Below, in pieces: positions 33,460 through 43,561 of a stretch of 64,000 bases of DNA. Both the position numbers and the translations under genes were made by a program. The DNA lies in the NCBI RefSeq assembly GCF_003797765.1, contig NZ_RKMB01000011.1:62001-126000 (forward strand), in the 5' to 3' direction. Source of the DNA: Ramlibacter sp. WS9 (GTDB lineage Bacteria > Pseudomonadota > Gammaproteobacteria > Burkholderiales > Burkholderiaceae_C). The notes under the pieces are model-generated. The model was not told the DNA's origin. It was given only the letters and a program-made list of their open reading frames with translations, and ran no database searches. Position 1 is the first letter of the stretch, and every line of letters begins with the position of its first letter.

Positions 33460-34128
33460 CTACGCTGCGCTGTCCGGTGCGGGAACGGTGGAAACACCTT
33501 GCGCTGCCGCGGCGGCCTCTTGCGATTGCAGGGCGCGACGGTAGCCCTCGCGCTGTTGCAGGCGCTCCCAGTAAGCCTTGACTGCGGGCGTGAAGCGCGA
33601 CGTGAGCCCAATGTGTTGTGCCAGCAGCAGCGCATACCCGACCGACACATCCGCTGCCGTGAAACGTCCGGCGCACAGATGCTCCTGTTGCGCGAGCAGC
33701 GGCTCCAACGTGCGCAGCCTGGCCAGGAACCACTTGCCGTAATCTTCCGCGACGGCTGGCAACTTTCGATGTTCGGGCTCGAAGCGTGAGTAGCGCAGCA
33801 CGAGCGTCTGCGGGAACGTCAGCGTGGCCTCGCCGAAGTGGAGGTAGTTGAGATAGGCGCCATATTCATCTTCCGCGGGTTCGACCTGCAGCGACGTCGG
33901 CGCGCTGAGCGCGCAAAGGTACTGGCAGATCGCTGCCGACTCCGTCATGCGCGTGCGGTCGTCGATCATCAGCGGAACGGTGCCCAGCGGGTTGACTTCG
34001 AGGTACGAACGCGCCAACACCCGAGGTGGAAATGGCAGCATTCTCAGTGCATAGGGCAAGCCGAGTTCTTCCAGCATCCAGAGCGGACGGAACGAACGCG
34101 CGCTCATGCAGTGATAGAGAGTGATCAT
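33460..34128 (-). CDS. Glutathione S-transferase
   Basis: The 222-residue protein starts at ATG 34128 (MITLYHCMSARSFRPLWMLEE) and has the thioredoxin-like N-domain with NPLGTVPLMIDD and TESAAICQYL, then a helical C-domain including FTAADVSVGYAL. A serine in HCMSARS may be the catalytic residue. The frame is open upstream to 34170 without a better start. It lies downstream of the tannase-family gene on the same strand after 118 bases. Confidence 0.88.
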   Translation of the reverse strand: MITLYHCMSARSFRPLWMLEELGLPYALRMLPFPPRVLARSYLEVNPLGTVPLMIDDRTRMTESAAICQYLCALSAPTSLQVEPAEDEYGAYLNYLHFGEATLTFPQTLVLRYSRFEPEHRKLPAVAEDYGKWFLARLRTLEPLLAQQEHLCAGRFTAADVSVGYALLLAQHIGLTSRFTPAVKAYWERLQQREGYRRALQSQEAAAAAQGVSTVPAPDSAA

Positions 34129-34246
34129 GAGAGCGGAGCATAGGTCGGGTGGCGCGCGCTGGTGCGCCATTTGCGTTGCGGATCGCGCCAGGGCGGCCCA
34201 TCGCAGACGGGGCCGGGTGAGTTGATCGGTAGGTCGTCGCCACTAT

Positions 34247-35833
34247 TCAGGGCGAGGTGCAGGTGTAGCTCGTTGCCAGTTTTGCAGCCGCAGCGTCGTT
34301 GGCCGGACCGGTATACCGCGGGTACTGAGGATGCTGGCACAGCGGTCGCGTGAAGGCGGTTGCCCCGGCCTCGTTGCGCTTCTCCGCGGTCAAGGTTCCT
34401 GGTGCGGTGCTCTTGGTCACCCACTGGTCGAGCGCGGCGAGCAAGTCCGAGGTGTCCGCTCCTGGGCCGCCGAAGCAGTGATCGACCCCAGGCGCAATAT
34501 AGAAGCGGGTCGAGGCATCGGCGTTGGCCGCGCCCACCGCGTTTCGCATGTTGGCGTAGTACTCGGCGGTCGAGTTCGGGCTGAGAGCCGAATCGTTGCC
34601 GCCATGCCAGAGAATCAGCTTGCCGCCGCTGTTGATGAAGGGACGAATATCCGGGTTGGTCGCGTCGTTCAGCGCAGCCATCGAATAGAGCGCATTCTGG
34701 TTCTGGTCCCAGGGCGCGTAGGTCAACGAGTTGGCGGCCGGATCGCGCGCGAGGTAGTTCTTGACGGTCGTATCCTGGAAGAGGAACTGCAACGACGCGC
34801 CGAAGGGGCTGCCCGTGCCGGTGAGCCAGAGGCCCCATCCGGCCGGATCGTCCTCGTTGCCGGTCAGGCTCCAACCAGCGTTGCGGAAGGTGGCGCTGCC
34901 GGCAAATACGGCATCGCTGGTCCAGAACGTCACCACTGCAAGCTGCGCGTCCGACAGGCAACTGTCACCGGTGTCGGCGCCCGCTGCACAACGCAGCGCG
35001 GAAACATTCGCTACCGCCGGCGTGCAGGCCGCCCGATTCGAGACGACGCCGTCGACAATACCGTCCAGACCGTCACAGGCGTTGCGCACGTGCTTTGCCA
35101 GTAGCGCCGTCTTTGCCGGGCTGATCGCGCCTCCAGGCGCCGCCAGCGCCTTGGCCGTGCGGTTGAATGCGCCCATGAAACCCACCCAGTTGTAGGCAGG
35201 TGCCCGCGAGATCACGCCGTCGAACAGGTTGGGGGAGCGCTGTACGGCCATCAACGCCTCACGCCCGCCGTTCGAGCAGCCCTCGAAATACGACTTGGAC
35301 GGCGGCGCGCCATACGCCGCAGTCAGCGTTTCCAGCGCGGTCGACATGACCGTCGGCACCGAAAGGCTGCCGAAGAGCTGGGCGGCGAAGGTGTCCGTCA
35401 AGGCGAAGTCTGCCGAAACAAGGCTGGCCTGATGCCCGGAGTCGCTGCCGACAACCGCATAGCCCTGGCTCAGTGCCGGCACGGCAAACTGGAGTGCGAT
35501 CGCCCCGTTGTAGCCGCCTCCGCCCGCGTAGTAGAGCTTTCCGTTCCACGCGTCCGGCAACTCGATCTCGAAGTTCAGCGCCGGTGCGATGGTGCCCGTG
35601 ACCTTGCAATAACTCGGAACGGCCCCGCTCGCGGCCACCATCGCGGTGGTCAGCGTCGCACCGGCAATGGTCTTTCCCGATAAGGCACTGCAGGCTTGCA
35701 GTGCGCTCACCGACTGCGCCGGCAAGGCGCCATCGCCGTCACCGCCGCATGCTGAAAGCAGCAGCGCGGCAGATGCCACGGCGGCGAGCCTTGCCGAGTA
35801 CATCGAGGGTGCTTTACAGAGTCCAGCGTTCAT
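34247..35833 (-). CDS. Tannase/feruloyl esterase family lipoprotein, CS-D-HC type
   Basis: The 528-residue exported protein has a lipobox (LLLSAC followed by GGDGDG), a large alpha/beta hydrolase with nucleophile in FEGCSNGGREAL, a calcium-site-like CDGLDGIVDGV segment and the late VDHCFGG. A cysteine next to both the catalytic Ser and His is the CS-D-HC disulfide motif of tannases and feruloyl esterases. It would cleave aromatic esters such as gallate, ferulate or phthalate-type esters in the periplasm. The start may be ATG 35833 or ATG 35803. A divergent relative closes the window at 62156. Confidence 0.88.
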   Translation of the reverse strand: MNAGLCKAPSMYSARLAAVASAALLLSACGGDGDGALPAQSVSALQACSALSGKTIAGATLTTAMVAASGAVPSYCKVTGTIAPALNFEIELPDAWNGKLYYAGGGGYNGAIALQFAVPALSQGYAVVGSDSGHQASLVSADFALTDTFAAQLFGSLSVPTVMSTALETLTAAYGAPPSKSYFEGCSNGGREALMAVQRSPNLFDGVISRAPAYNWVGFMGAFNRTAKALAAPGGAISPAKTALLAKHVRNACDGLDGIVDGVVSNRAACTPAVANVSALRCAAGADTGDSCLSDAQLAVVTFWTSDAVFAGSATFRNAGWSLTGNEDDPAGWGLWLTGTGSPFGASLQFLFQDTTVKNYLARDPAANSLTYAPWDQNQNALYSMAALNDATNPDIRPFINSGGKLILWHGGNDSALSPNSTAEYYANMRNAVGAANADASTRFYIAPGVDHCFGGPGADTSDLLAALDQWVTKSTAPGTLTAEKRNEAGATAFTRPLCQHPQYPRYTGPANDAAAAKLATSYTCTSP

Positions 35834-35980
35834 GTCTCTTGTCTTTCGTCAGTTTTGGAATGGTCTTGCCAGCCACGCGTTGTCTCCAGCGAGGCGAGCT
35901 GATTCTGAAACTGGCGGCGGAAACTAACTGTCAGTGCATGAACATTTGGGCGCCGCTTTGCATAGGAAAACCCTAGGAGC

Positions 35981-36877
35981 TCACTTTGTCTGGCGCCGGG
36001 CGTACTCGATCAGCGCCTTGAGTTTCGCGGGCTGATCGTGCCTGCTCGGATAGTACAAATAGAAGCCGGGAAAGGTCGGCGAGTATGAGGTCAGCACCCG
36101 CTTGAGCCGCTTGGTGCGAATGTGGGGCTCGACCAGTTCCTCGAACGCATAGGCCAGCCCGATGCCCTCGAGCGCGGCGTCCACGCTGAAGAGTGTGTCG
36201 GTGATGGTGAGGCTGCCCTTGACTTCGTATTCCACCAACCGGTCTTCTAACTGGAACTCCCACTTGTAGATCATTCCTGAGCCGCCGAAGCGCAAGCGAA
36301 TGCAGTTGTGACCCACGAGCTCGTCCGGGTGGCGAGGCGCGGGAAAGCGCCGCAGATAGTCCGGAGAAGCGACCACGGCCACAGTGACCGGGCCTCCCAA
36401 TGGCAGGGCGACCATGTCGCGCTGCACGCTCTCACCCATGCGGACGCCCGCGTCGAACCCCTTCTCCACGATGTCGATGAAGCCTTCATCATTGGTCAGC
36501 TCGAGCTGCACATAAGGATTCTCTTGAAGGAACCCGGCGAGCATCGGTTGCAGAACCATTGCCGTGGCTATTCTGGCTGCGTTGAGACGCAGCGTGCCGG
36601 ACGGCCGGCCTTGCATGACATTCATTTCCTCCCCGGCCGTTATTACCTCGCCCAGCGCCGGGCCAACCCGCGCGAGGTACGCCTCGCCTGCCTCCGTCAG
36701 GCTCACGCTCCGGGTCGTCCGGTTCAGCAGCCGAACGCCCAGCCGTGTTTCCAGCTGACGGATGGCTTGGCTGAGCGCAGAGGGAGAAATCTCCAGCTCC
36801 GCAGCCGCCGCGGTGAAGCCCTTGTGCTCGGCCACCTTCCAGAAAGCCACCAATCCATCCAGTTGCTTGAGCTTCAT
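35981..36877 (-). CDS. LysR-family transcriptional regulator
   Basis: The 298-residue regulator starts MKLKQLDGLVAFWKVAEH, with the winged-helix segment TAAAAELEISPSALSQAIRQ, and has a periplasmic-binding-like effector domain ending PTFPGFYLYYPSRHDQPAKL, typical of LysR regulators next to SDR genes. Divergent from it is only a 12-codon SDR remnant, so its normal target gene seems lost; the tannase-family gene behind it is on the same strand. Confidence 0.92.
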   Translation of the reverse strand: MKLKQLDGLVAFWKVAEHKGFTAAAAELEISPSALSQAIRQLETRLGVRLLNRTTRSVSLTEAGEAYLARVGPALGEVITAGEEMNVMQGRPSGTLRLNAARIATAMVLQPMLAGFLQENPYVQLELTNDEGFIDIVEKGFDAGVRMGESVQRDMVALPLGGPVTVAVVASPDYLRRFPAPRHPDELVGHNCIRLRFGGSGMIYKWEFQLEDRLVEYEVKGSLTITDTLFSVDAALEGIGLAYAFEELVEPHIRTKRLKRVLTSYSPTFPGFYLYYPSRHDQPAKLKALIEYARRQTK

Positions 36878-36975
36878 GATTTGAAGCATAGCTTCACAAG
36901 GCTTGCGGCGTTAAGCACTTTTTCCTTGAGATATGCATCCGTACAGTTCACGCTCACATGAAGGAGTTCTCCACC

Positions 36976-37014
36976 ATGAGCAAGGGTTGGTTCATCACAG
37001 GCGCGGCATTCTAG
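36976..37014 (+). pseudogene. 12-codon remnant of an SDR gene
   Basis: An AAGGAG ribosome site and an ATG open a frame encoding MSKGWFITGAAF before TAG. MSK-WFITGAS is the usual first ten residues of a class of short-chain dehydrogenases often divergent from LysR regulators. The rest of the gene is absent; the next bases match no dehydrogenase sequence I can see. I infer a deletion that left promoter, ribosome site and start. Confidence 0.6.
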
Positions 37015-37110
37015 AACGCACATGTCGCGCCGACTGTCATCGCGTATACATTTCGCACGCGCTCGGCGAGGCAGACTCGGGCTCCCTGTTCGTTTCTAGA
37101 AAACTCTCCC

Positions 37111-37833
37111 GTGTCTGAATTGCGCGCCCCCATGCAAGATCGCCTCCTGGAATCTCCCTGGGCGCTGCACCTTGATCCCGCCCAGCGCGCGCGCGTCGAG
37201 CAGGAAACGCAGGTGCTCAAGTACCCCGCCGGATCCGTGATTTGCCCGGAGGGCGTACCGGCCCAGCATTGGGTGGGCGTTCTCGATGGAATGGTCAAGG
37301 TCGACACCGTTTCCGCCGATGGACGCGGCACGACATTCATTGGCGTGACAACGGGTGGATGGCTGGGCGAGGGTTCGCTGCTCAAGCGCGAGCTGCGGCC
37401 TTACGAAGTCGTCACGCTGCGCGAAAGCTGGATCGCGTTGATGCCCTTGGCGACATTCGAATGGCTGTTCCAGACGAGCCTTCCCTTCAACCACTTTCTT
37501 GTGCGCCAGTTGAACGCGCGACTCGGCCAGTTCGTTGCCGTGGTGGAGAGCTGCCGCATTCAATCTCCCACGGCCCAGGTGGCGGTGTGCGTCGCCGAGC
37601 TTTTCAACCCGACGCTTTGCTCGGCGACGTCTGACGTTCTGCGCATTTCACAAGAAGAGATCGCGCGCCTTTGCGGGCTCTCTCGCCAGATCGCACACCG
37701 CGCTCTTCACGAACTGGAGCAAGCGGGCCTGGTGAAGATGAAGTACGGGACGATCCACGTGCTGGATGTCGATCGCCTGCATGCCTTCGGCCGAGGCATG
37801 GCCCCTGTCGAAGGGGTTGCAGGACGATCTTGA
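37111..37833 (+). CDS. Crp/Fnr-family regulator
   Basis: The 240-residue protein has a cyclic-nucleotide-binding-like beta barrel (YPAGSVICPEGVPAQHWVGV, DGMVKVDTVSADGRG, GGWLGEGSLLKRE) and a C-terminal winged helix with ISQEEIARLCGLSRQIAHRAL. No FNR-type cysteine cluster is visible. GTG 37111 or ATG 37132 may be the start. It lies 126 bases before the first molybdenum hydroxylase pair on the same strand, so it may regulate that pair. Confidence 0.85.
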   Translation: MSELRAPMQDRLLESPWALHLDPAQRARVEQETQVLKYPAGSVICPEGVPAQHWVGVLDGMVKVDTVSADGRGTTFIGVTTGGWLGEGSLLKRELRPYEVVTLRESWIALMPLATFEWLFQTSLPFNHFLVRQLNARLGQFVAVVESCRIQSPTAQVAVCVAELFNPTLCSATSDVLRISQEEIARLCGLSRQIAHRALHELEQAGLVKMKYGTIHVLDVDRLHAFGRGMAPVEGVAGRS

Positions 37834-37959
37834 AGAAACTCTTCACAAGGCGTGCACCTTTTGATGCTGTTTCTTTGAGGCTCGCGCACCTAGGATGCGC
37901 CCTTCGGCCCAATCTTTGGCCGAGCCGATCCAACGACATCCAAGGAGAGTTGACCCGCC

Positions 37960-38433
37960 ATGAGCACGCTCAACATCAACGGCAAGACCCATCAGGTTGA
38001 TCCCGACCCCGGCACTCCCATTCTCTGGGCCTTGCGCGACACGCTGGGCATGACTGGCACCAAGTTCGGTTGTGGCGTCGGCATATGCGGCGCCTGCGTC
38101 GTTCACGTCGACGGCGAGCCGATCCGTTCCTGCGTCACGCCCATCTCAGCGGCCGCGGGCAAGAAGATCATCACGATCGAAGCCGCGACCACCGGCGGCG
38201 ACCGCGTCGGCTCCGCCGTGCATGCAGCGTGGGTCAAGCACGATGTCGCTCAGTGCGGCTACTGTCAGAGCGGCCAGATCATGACCGCCACGGCCTTCCT
38301 CAAGTCGCTTCCCCGCGGCAAGCAGCCCAAGGGCGCCGAGATAGACGCTGCCATGGCCAACAACATCTGCCGCTGCGGCACGTATGCCCGCATCCGCGCC
38401 GCGGTGGCTGATGCCGCCAAGGCCCTCGCCTGA
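37960..38433 (+). CDS. 2Fe-2S subunit of molybdenum hydroxylase (IorA-like), copy 1
   Basis: The 157-residue protein has the plant-type 2Fe-2S set CGVGICGACVVHV with a further Cys in RSCVTP, and the second cluster motif QCGYCQSGQIM with NICRCGTYARI. This is the small subunit of xanthine-oxidase-family enzymes of the isoquinoline 1-oxidoreductase type. It pairs with the large subunit beginning ten bases downstream and passes electrons from the molybdenum site. Confidence 0.93.
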   Translation: MSTLNINGKTHQVDPDPGTPILWALRDTLGMTGTKFGCGVGICGACVVHVDGEPIRSCVTPISAAAGKKIITIEAATTGGDRVGSAVHAAWVKHDVAQCGYCQSGQIMTATAFLKSLPRGKQPKGAEIDAAMANNICRCGTYARIRAAVADAAKALA

Positions 38434-38443
38434 AGGAGCGATC

Positions 38444-40687
38444 ATGTTGCCCAACATCGACTACCGCGAACTGCCGCGTGCCCTTCAACACATGATGGAC
38501 CGCGAGCAGCCCGACGAAGCGGGAACGCTGCAGCGTCGCAGCTTCCTGAAGATGGCGGGCGCCAGTGGCCTCGCGCTCGGCGCCTTCCCGCACATCGCCG
38601 CGGCGCAGACCAATGGCACCGGCCAGCCCACGAGCCTCAAACCGACCGAACAGCCGTCGGCCTTCGTTCAGATCGCTCCCAACGGCGAGGTCACCGTGAC
38701 GATCAACCGGCTGGAGATGGGCCAGGGCGTGCAGACCGCCTTGCCGATGATCCTGGCCGAGGAGCTCGATGCGGACTGGAAACTGGTGCGCAGCCGGCAT
38801 GGCTCGAGTGACGCCGCTTATGTCGACCCGATGTTCGGCATGCATCTGACGGGTGGCTCCAACTCGGTCAAGAACAGCTACACGCAGTACCGCGAACTCG
38901 GCGCGCGCGCCCGGGCGATGTTGCTCGCCGCGGCGGCCGCACGCTGGAACGTGGAGGCGTCGACGTTGCGCACGCAGGCTGGCACGGTGCTGGGCCCGGG
39001 TGGCCGCAAGCTGAGCTATGGCGAGCTGTCGAATGCCGCCATGGCCCTGCCCGTGCCCGAGAAGGTCACGCTGAAGGATCCGAAGGACTTTCGCATCATT
39101 GGGCGGCCCACCACGCGCCTCGACGCGCGGGCCAAGAGCAGCGGGCGGCAGGACTTCGGCATCGACATTCGCCTGCCCGGGCAGCTCACCGCGGTGGTCG
39201 CACGCCCTCCCGTATTCGGCGCCCGCGTGAAGTCAGTGGATGACAGCGCCGCGCGCGCCATCAAGGGCGTGAAGGCCGTGCTGCGTGTGCCTCTGGATCG
39301 TGGGGCCGAAGGCATCGCGGTGATCGCCGACGGCTACTGGCGGGCCAAGCAGGGGCACGATGCGCTGAAGGTGGAATGGGACACGGCCGCCGTGGAAAAG
39401 GTGGACAGCGACAAACAGCTCGTCCAGTACCGCGAGCTGGCCGGACGCCCCGGCCCTCGCCATTTCGAAGCCGACATGGCGCCGATGGCCACGGCGCCGC
39501 GGCATTTGGAAGCTGAGTTCGTCTTCCCCTATCTGGCTCACGCGGCCATGGAACCGCTCAACTGCACCGTCGCCCTCAGCGACGGCGGCGCGGAAGTATG
39601 GACAGGCTCGCAGTCCCCCGGCCAGGATGGCGCCGCGGTCGCGCGCGTGCTGGGCCTCAGGCCTGAGCAGGTCAAGATGAATGTGCAGATGTCGGGCGGC
39701 GGCTTTGGCCGGCGCTTCTCGAGCACGAGCGACTTCGTGGTCGAGGCCTGCGAGATCGCGAAGGCCGCGCGGGCCGCCGGGCTGAAGGCGCCGATACGCA
39801 CGATCTGGAGCCGCGAGGACGACATGAAGGGAGGCTACTACCGCCCCATGCACCTGCACCGCGCACGCATCGGCTTTGACGACACGGGCAAGGTGCTGGC
39901 CTGGGACCATGTCATCGTGGGCCAGTCGATCCTCACCGGCTCCGTGTTCGAGAAGTTCCAGGTGAAGGATGGCATCGACGCGTCCGCGGTCGAAGGCATG
40001 CGGGAGCCTTACCCGCTGCCGATGCGCCTGACGGTTCATCACCCCAAGCTCAACGTGCCGGTGCTGTGGTGGCGCAGCGTGGGTGCCACCCATACCGCCT
40101 ACGTGATGGAAACATTGATCGATGAGATCGCCCGCGCCACGAAGCAGGACCCGGTGGCCTACCGCATGAAACTGTGGGGCGACAAGCACCCGCGCCACCG
40201 CGCCGCGCTGCAACTGGCCGTGGACAAGAGCGGTTACGGCAAGAAGCAGCTTGCAAGCGGCCGCGCCTGGGGTGTGGCGGTGCACGAGTCCTTCTCGACC
40301 GTCGTTGCCTACGTCGTCGAGGCGTCGGTGCAAGAAGGCCGCGCGGTGCTGCACCGCGTGACGGGCGGCATCCATTGCAACCTGGCGGTGAACCCACGCA
40401 CCATCGAAGCCCAGGCGCAAGGCGCGGCTGTGATGGGGCTGTCGATGTGCCTGCCCGGCGCCGCCATCACGTTGAAGGACGGCGAGGTGCAGCAGAGCAG
40501 CTTCGGAGACTTCACCGTCGCGCGCATCACCGACATGCCGCAATTCGACGTCCACGTCGTTCCGAGTGCCGCCGCCCCCACCGGCATGGGGGAACCCGGC
40601 TTGCCGCCGCTGGCGCCGGCATTCGCCAACGCGATCGCCCGACTGACCGGCAAGCCGCAGCGTCAGTTGCCGTTCAACCTGGCGTGA
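38444..40687 (+). CDS. Molybdopterin subunit (IorB-like), copy 1
   Basis: ATG 38444 follows AAGGAGCGATC. The 747-residue protein has a twin-arginine motif ([11 protein letters not shown]), so the folded holoenzyme is exported with its small partner. Cofactor motifs include [22 protein letters not shown] and the active-site glutamate in [14 protein letters not shown]. These enzymes hydroxylate aldehydes or N-heterocycles with water as oxygen donor. No cytochrome subunit is attached. Copy 2 is convergent, 35 bases away. Confidence 0.93.
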   Translation: MLPNIDYRELPRALQHMMDREQPDEAGTLQRRSFLKMAGASGLALGAFPHIAAAQTNGTGQPTSLKPTEQPSAFVQIAPNGEVTVTINRLEMGQGVQTALPMILAEELDADWKLVRSRHGSSDAAYVDPMFGMHLTGGSNSVKNSYTQYRELGARARAMLLAAAAARWNVEASTLRTQAGTVLGPGGRKLSYGELSNAAMALPVPEKVTLKDPKDFRIIGRPTTRLDARAKSSGRQDFGIDIRLPGQLTAVVARPPVFGARVKSVDDSAARAIKGVKAVLRVPLDRGAEGIAVIADGYWRAKQGHDALKVEWDTAAVEKVDSDKQLVQYRELAGRPGPRHFEADMAPMATAPRHLEAEFVFPYLAHAAMEPLNCTVALSDGGAEVWTGSQSPGQDGAAVARVLGLRPEQVKMNVQMSGGGFGRRFSSTSDFVVEACEIAKAARAAGLKAPIRTIWSREDDMKGGYYRPMHLHRARIGFDDTGKVLAWDHVIVGQSILTGSVFEKFQVKDGIDASAVEGMREPYPLPMRLTVHHPKLNVPVLWWRSVGATHTAYVMETLIDEIARATKQDPVAYRMKLWGDKHPRHRAALQLAVDKSGYGKKQLASGRAWGVAVHESFSTVVAYVVEASVQEGRAVLHRVTGGIHCNLAVNPRTIEAQAQGAAVMGLSMCLPGAAITLKDGEVQQSSFGDFTVARITDMPQFDVHVVPSAAAPTGMGEPGLPPLAPAFANAIARLTGKPQRQLPFNLA

Positions 40688-40722
40688 GCCGCCGCGTTCC
40701 CAAGGCTCCGGTTTCGTGCCGT

Positions 40723-42903
40723 TCAGGCCAGCCCCAAATCAGCGAGAGGCAGCCGGCGCACTGGCCGGCCAGACAACGCCGAGGCGGCGGCCGCCAGCGC
40801 GGGCGCCAGCGGTGGTACGCCGGGCTCGCCCACCCCACCGAGCGGGGAGCCGATCTCGACGATGCTCGTGATCACTTGCGGCTCTTCCCCCATGCGCAGG
40901 ATCTGGTAGTCGCCGAAGCTGGACTGCTCCGTGCGACCGTCCTTGATAGTGACCTTGGCGCGCAGCGCGACAGACATTGCATCGACCACGCCACCGCTCA
41001 TCTGCGCTTCGATCTGGCCAGGGTTGATTGCCCGGCCGCAGTTGATGGCGACATGCACTTTCTCGACCTTGATGCGGCCGTCCCGCAGGCGCGCCTCCAC
41101 GATCTGGGCAACCGGGCTGCCGTAACTTTCCACAACCGCGAGGCCGCGGGCCACACCTGCGGGTGCAGGGCTTCCCCAGCCGGCGCTTTGCGCGACGCGA
41201 TCCAGCACAGCGAGCATGCGCGGACGGCCCTGCAAGTGCTGGCGGCGGAACTCCAACGGGTCCTTGCCCGCGGCCGTCGCGCATTCATTGATGAATGCCT
41301 CCACGAAAAAGCCCGTGAACGAGTTGGCGATGGAGCGCCACGGAGACAGCGGCATCGGCACCGGCACGACCGCATGCTCGACGAGCAGATTGGGGATCTG
41401 GTACTGCATGTCGACGATCCCCCCGACGGACCAGGGATCTGCCACCCCGTTGATGAGGGGGATTCCGAATTCCCGCCCCATCTGCGGGCCGGCCACGCGA
41501 ACACGCAAACCGAGGATGCGGCCATCGGCGTCGAGCGCCGCGCGCATGCGGCACATCATGGTCTGGCGGTAGCGCCCCTGCTGTATGTCATCGGCGCGGG
41601 ACCACAGCACCTTGACCGGCAGGCCACCCACGGCGCGGCTCGCCAGCGTGGCTTGCACGGCCGCGTCGGACTGCGTCTTGCGGCCGAACCCCCCGCCGAG
41701 GTAGGCGTTGTGGAAGAAAACCTGCTCGGGCTTGTAGCCGCCGGCCTTTCCGCAGTCGCGCAACAGGTTGTCCTGGCCTTGCGTCCCGGTCCAGAGGTCA
41801 AGCCGGTCGGCTCCGGCCTGCGCCATGCAATTGATCGGCTCCATGCACACATGGGCAAGCAGCGGCACCGCGTAGTCGGCTTCCACAAGTTTGTGCGGAG
41901 CGCGAAAGGCGGCGTCCACGTCACCACGCTGGAGCGCGGGCGGCACCGCGCCACCGTCCAGCGCAGCGCGCATCAGATCGTCGAGTTCCGGGGTGCTAGC
42001 GCGGTCGTTGGGCGTCGCCTTGAATTGAATCGTGAGCTTGTCTGCCGCCTGCTTGGCTTGCCACCAGCTGCGTGCGACCACCACGGCGCCGCCGGGTACG
42101 GGCACCACGGCCACCACGCCTGGCATTGCGCGCACGCTGGCCGCGTCCATGGATTCGACTTCGGCGCGAAACACCGGAGACAAGCGAACCGCTCCATGCA
42201 GCATGCCGGGCGCCTTCATGTCGACCGCATACAGGGCCCGGCCGGTCACCTTGTCCGGTGTGTCCACACGGCGCATCGTCTTGCCCGTGAGCTTGCGCTG
42301 TTCCACCGGACGCAGCACCGGGTTCTGCGGCACAGGCAGGGCTGACGCCGCCTGCACCAGCGCGCCAAACTGAATACGACGGCCGGTCGCCGCATGGGCG
42401 ATATGGCCGTCTTCGGCCATCAATGACGCGGGGGGTACCAACCACCGCTCGGCCGCCGCCAAGGTCAGGAGTTCACGCATCTGCGCGGCGGCGCGTCGCA
42501 GGGGGTCGTGCCAGAAACGGACGCCGTAAGAGCCAAACGAGGCCTGTTGGCCCGTGGGCAAGCGGTAGTCGGGCGCGACCTGCTCGGGCATGGTCGTGCG
42601 GACCCGGGTCCAATCCGCGCCCAGCTCCTCGGCCAGGATCATGGCCTGGGCCGTGTGAATGCCTTGCCCCATCTCGCTCGTGGGCAGCAAGAACGTGACG
42701 AGACCATCGGCAGCGATGCGGATGAATGAGCCCGGTGCGTGGACGACCGGGGGCCGCGCAGCCGGCGGCGGCGTTTGCGCGCCCAGCGGGATGGCGACCG
42801 TCAGCACGGCGCCGCTCGCAGCCAATGTGAACCGGCGGCGCGTCAGACGGGGCTCGCCGGACGGAAGGGATTGGGCTGCGTCAACAGGGGTGGTGGTCAA
42901 CAT
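40723..42903 (-). CDS. Molybdopterin subunit (IorB-like), copy 2
   Basis: ATG 42903 follows AAGGAGATTCGA. The 726-residue protein has an arginine-rich leader (LTRRRFTLAASGA), MGQGIHTAQAMIL, YLGGGFGRKTQ and the catalytic glutamate in GGVGEPGVPPLAPAL. Divergence from copy 1 is high over much of the chain, so substrates probably differ. Its small subunit is upstream on the minus strand, 11 bases away. It ends tail-to-tail with copy 1. Confidence 0.93.
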   Translation of the reverse strand: MLTTTPVDAAQSLPSGEPRLTRRRFTLAASGAVLTVAIPLGAQTPPPAARPPVVHAPGSFIRIAADGLVTFLLPTSEMGQGIHTAQAMILAEELGADWTRVRTTMPEQVAPDYRLPTGQQASFGSYGVRFWHDPLRRAAAQMRELLTLAAAERWLVPPASLMAEDGHIAHAATGRRIQFGALVQAASALPVPQNPVLRPVEQRKLTGKTMRRVDTPDKVTGRALYAVDMKAPGMLHGAVRLSPVFRAEVESMDAASVRAMPGVVAVVPVPGGAVVVARSWWQAKQAADKLTIQFKATPNDRASTPELDDLMRAALDGGAVPPALQRGDVDAAFRAPHKLVEADYAVPLLAHVCMEPINCMAQAGADRLDLWTGTQGQDNLLRDCGKAGGYKPEQVFFHNAYLGGGFGRKTQSDAAVQATLASRAVGGLPVKVLWSRADDIQQGRYRQTMMCRMRAALDADGRILGLRVRVAGPQMGREFGIPLINGVADPWSVGGIVDMQYQIPNLLVEHAVVPVPMPLSPWRSIANSFTGFFVEAFINECATAAGKDPLEFRRQHLQGRPRMLAVLDRVAQSAGWGSPAPAGVARGLAVVESYGSPVAQIVEARLRDGRIKVEKVHVAINCGRAINPGQIEAQMSGGVVDAMSVALRAKVTIKDGRTEQSSFGDYQILRMGEEPQVITSIVEIGSPLGGVGEPGVPPLAPALAAAASALSGRPVRRLPLADLGLA

Positions 42904-42914
42904 TCGAATCTCCT

Positions 42915-43379
42915 TCAAACTGACAGCGCGCGTGCTGCCTGGTGGATGGCCGTTCTGATGCGGTCGTAAGTTCCGCAGCGGCAGACGTTGCCCGCCATGG
43001 CTTGCGTGATGTCCGCGTCGCTCGGCTTGGGCGTGGTGCGCAACAACATCGCCGCGCTCATCAGTTGCCCGCATTGGCAGTAGCCGCACTGCGGCACGTC
43101 ATTCGCGATCCAGGCGGCCTGCAACGCGCTGCCGACGCGATCTTGTGCAAGGCCTTCAATGGTGCCAATCTGCTGCCCAGCGAGAGATCCGACAGGCGTG
43201 ATGCACGATCGCGCGGGACCATTGCCCACATGCACGGTGCAGGCGCCGCACAGGCCGACGCCGCAGCCATACTTGGTGCCGGTCATGCTCAGTTCCTCTC
43301 GCAGCACCCACAAGAGAGGCGTCTGCGCCGCCGCCTCGACGCGCACTCGGCGACCGTTGATCTGAAGTTGAGTCGTCAT
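42915..43379 (-). CDS. 2Fe-2S subunit of molybdenum hydroxylase (IorA-like), copy 2
   Basis: The 154-residue protein has [13 protein letters not shown] and [11 protein letters not shown] plus [11 protein letters not shown], the two [2Fe-2S] clusters of this family. It is the first gene of the copy-2 operon and is divergent from the two-component regulator gene at 43562, with a 182-base gap. That system may control it, though no operator was identified. Confidence 0.92.
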   Translation of the reverse strand: MTTQLQINGRRVRVEAAAQTPLLWVLREELSMTGTKYGCGVGLCGACTVHVGNGPARSCITPVGSLAGQQIGTIEGLAQDRVGSALQAAWIANDVPQCGYCQCGQLMSAAMLLRTTPKPSDADITQAMAGNVCRCGTYDRIRTAIHQAARALSV

Positions 43380-43561
43380 CGTTGGTTCCTGTTTCCGCCG
43401 GTGGCGGCTGCAGGTATTTGAGTGGGGCCAACACGCAGGAAAGCGACAGCGGCATTACATTTCCGCAATCTTCGGCCTGCCCGGCAGATGACGAATTTGT
43501 AATGCCCGCCGGGCCTGTTGCTGCGATCATTGCGAGTGTGCAGGTTGAACAGAGGCAAGCG

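Noticed and set aside
40174-42345. A 723-codon open frame on the plus strand opposite the second IorB gene
   Set aside because: Its translation is low-complexity Arg/His/Ala/Gly-rich sequence, and it lies antisense to a large subunit with all family motifs. It is a high-GC coding shadow.
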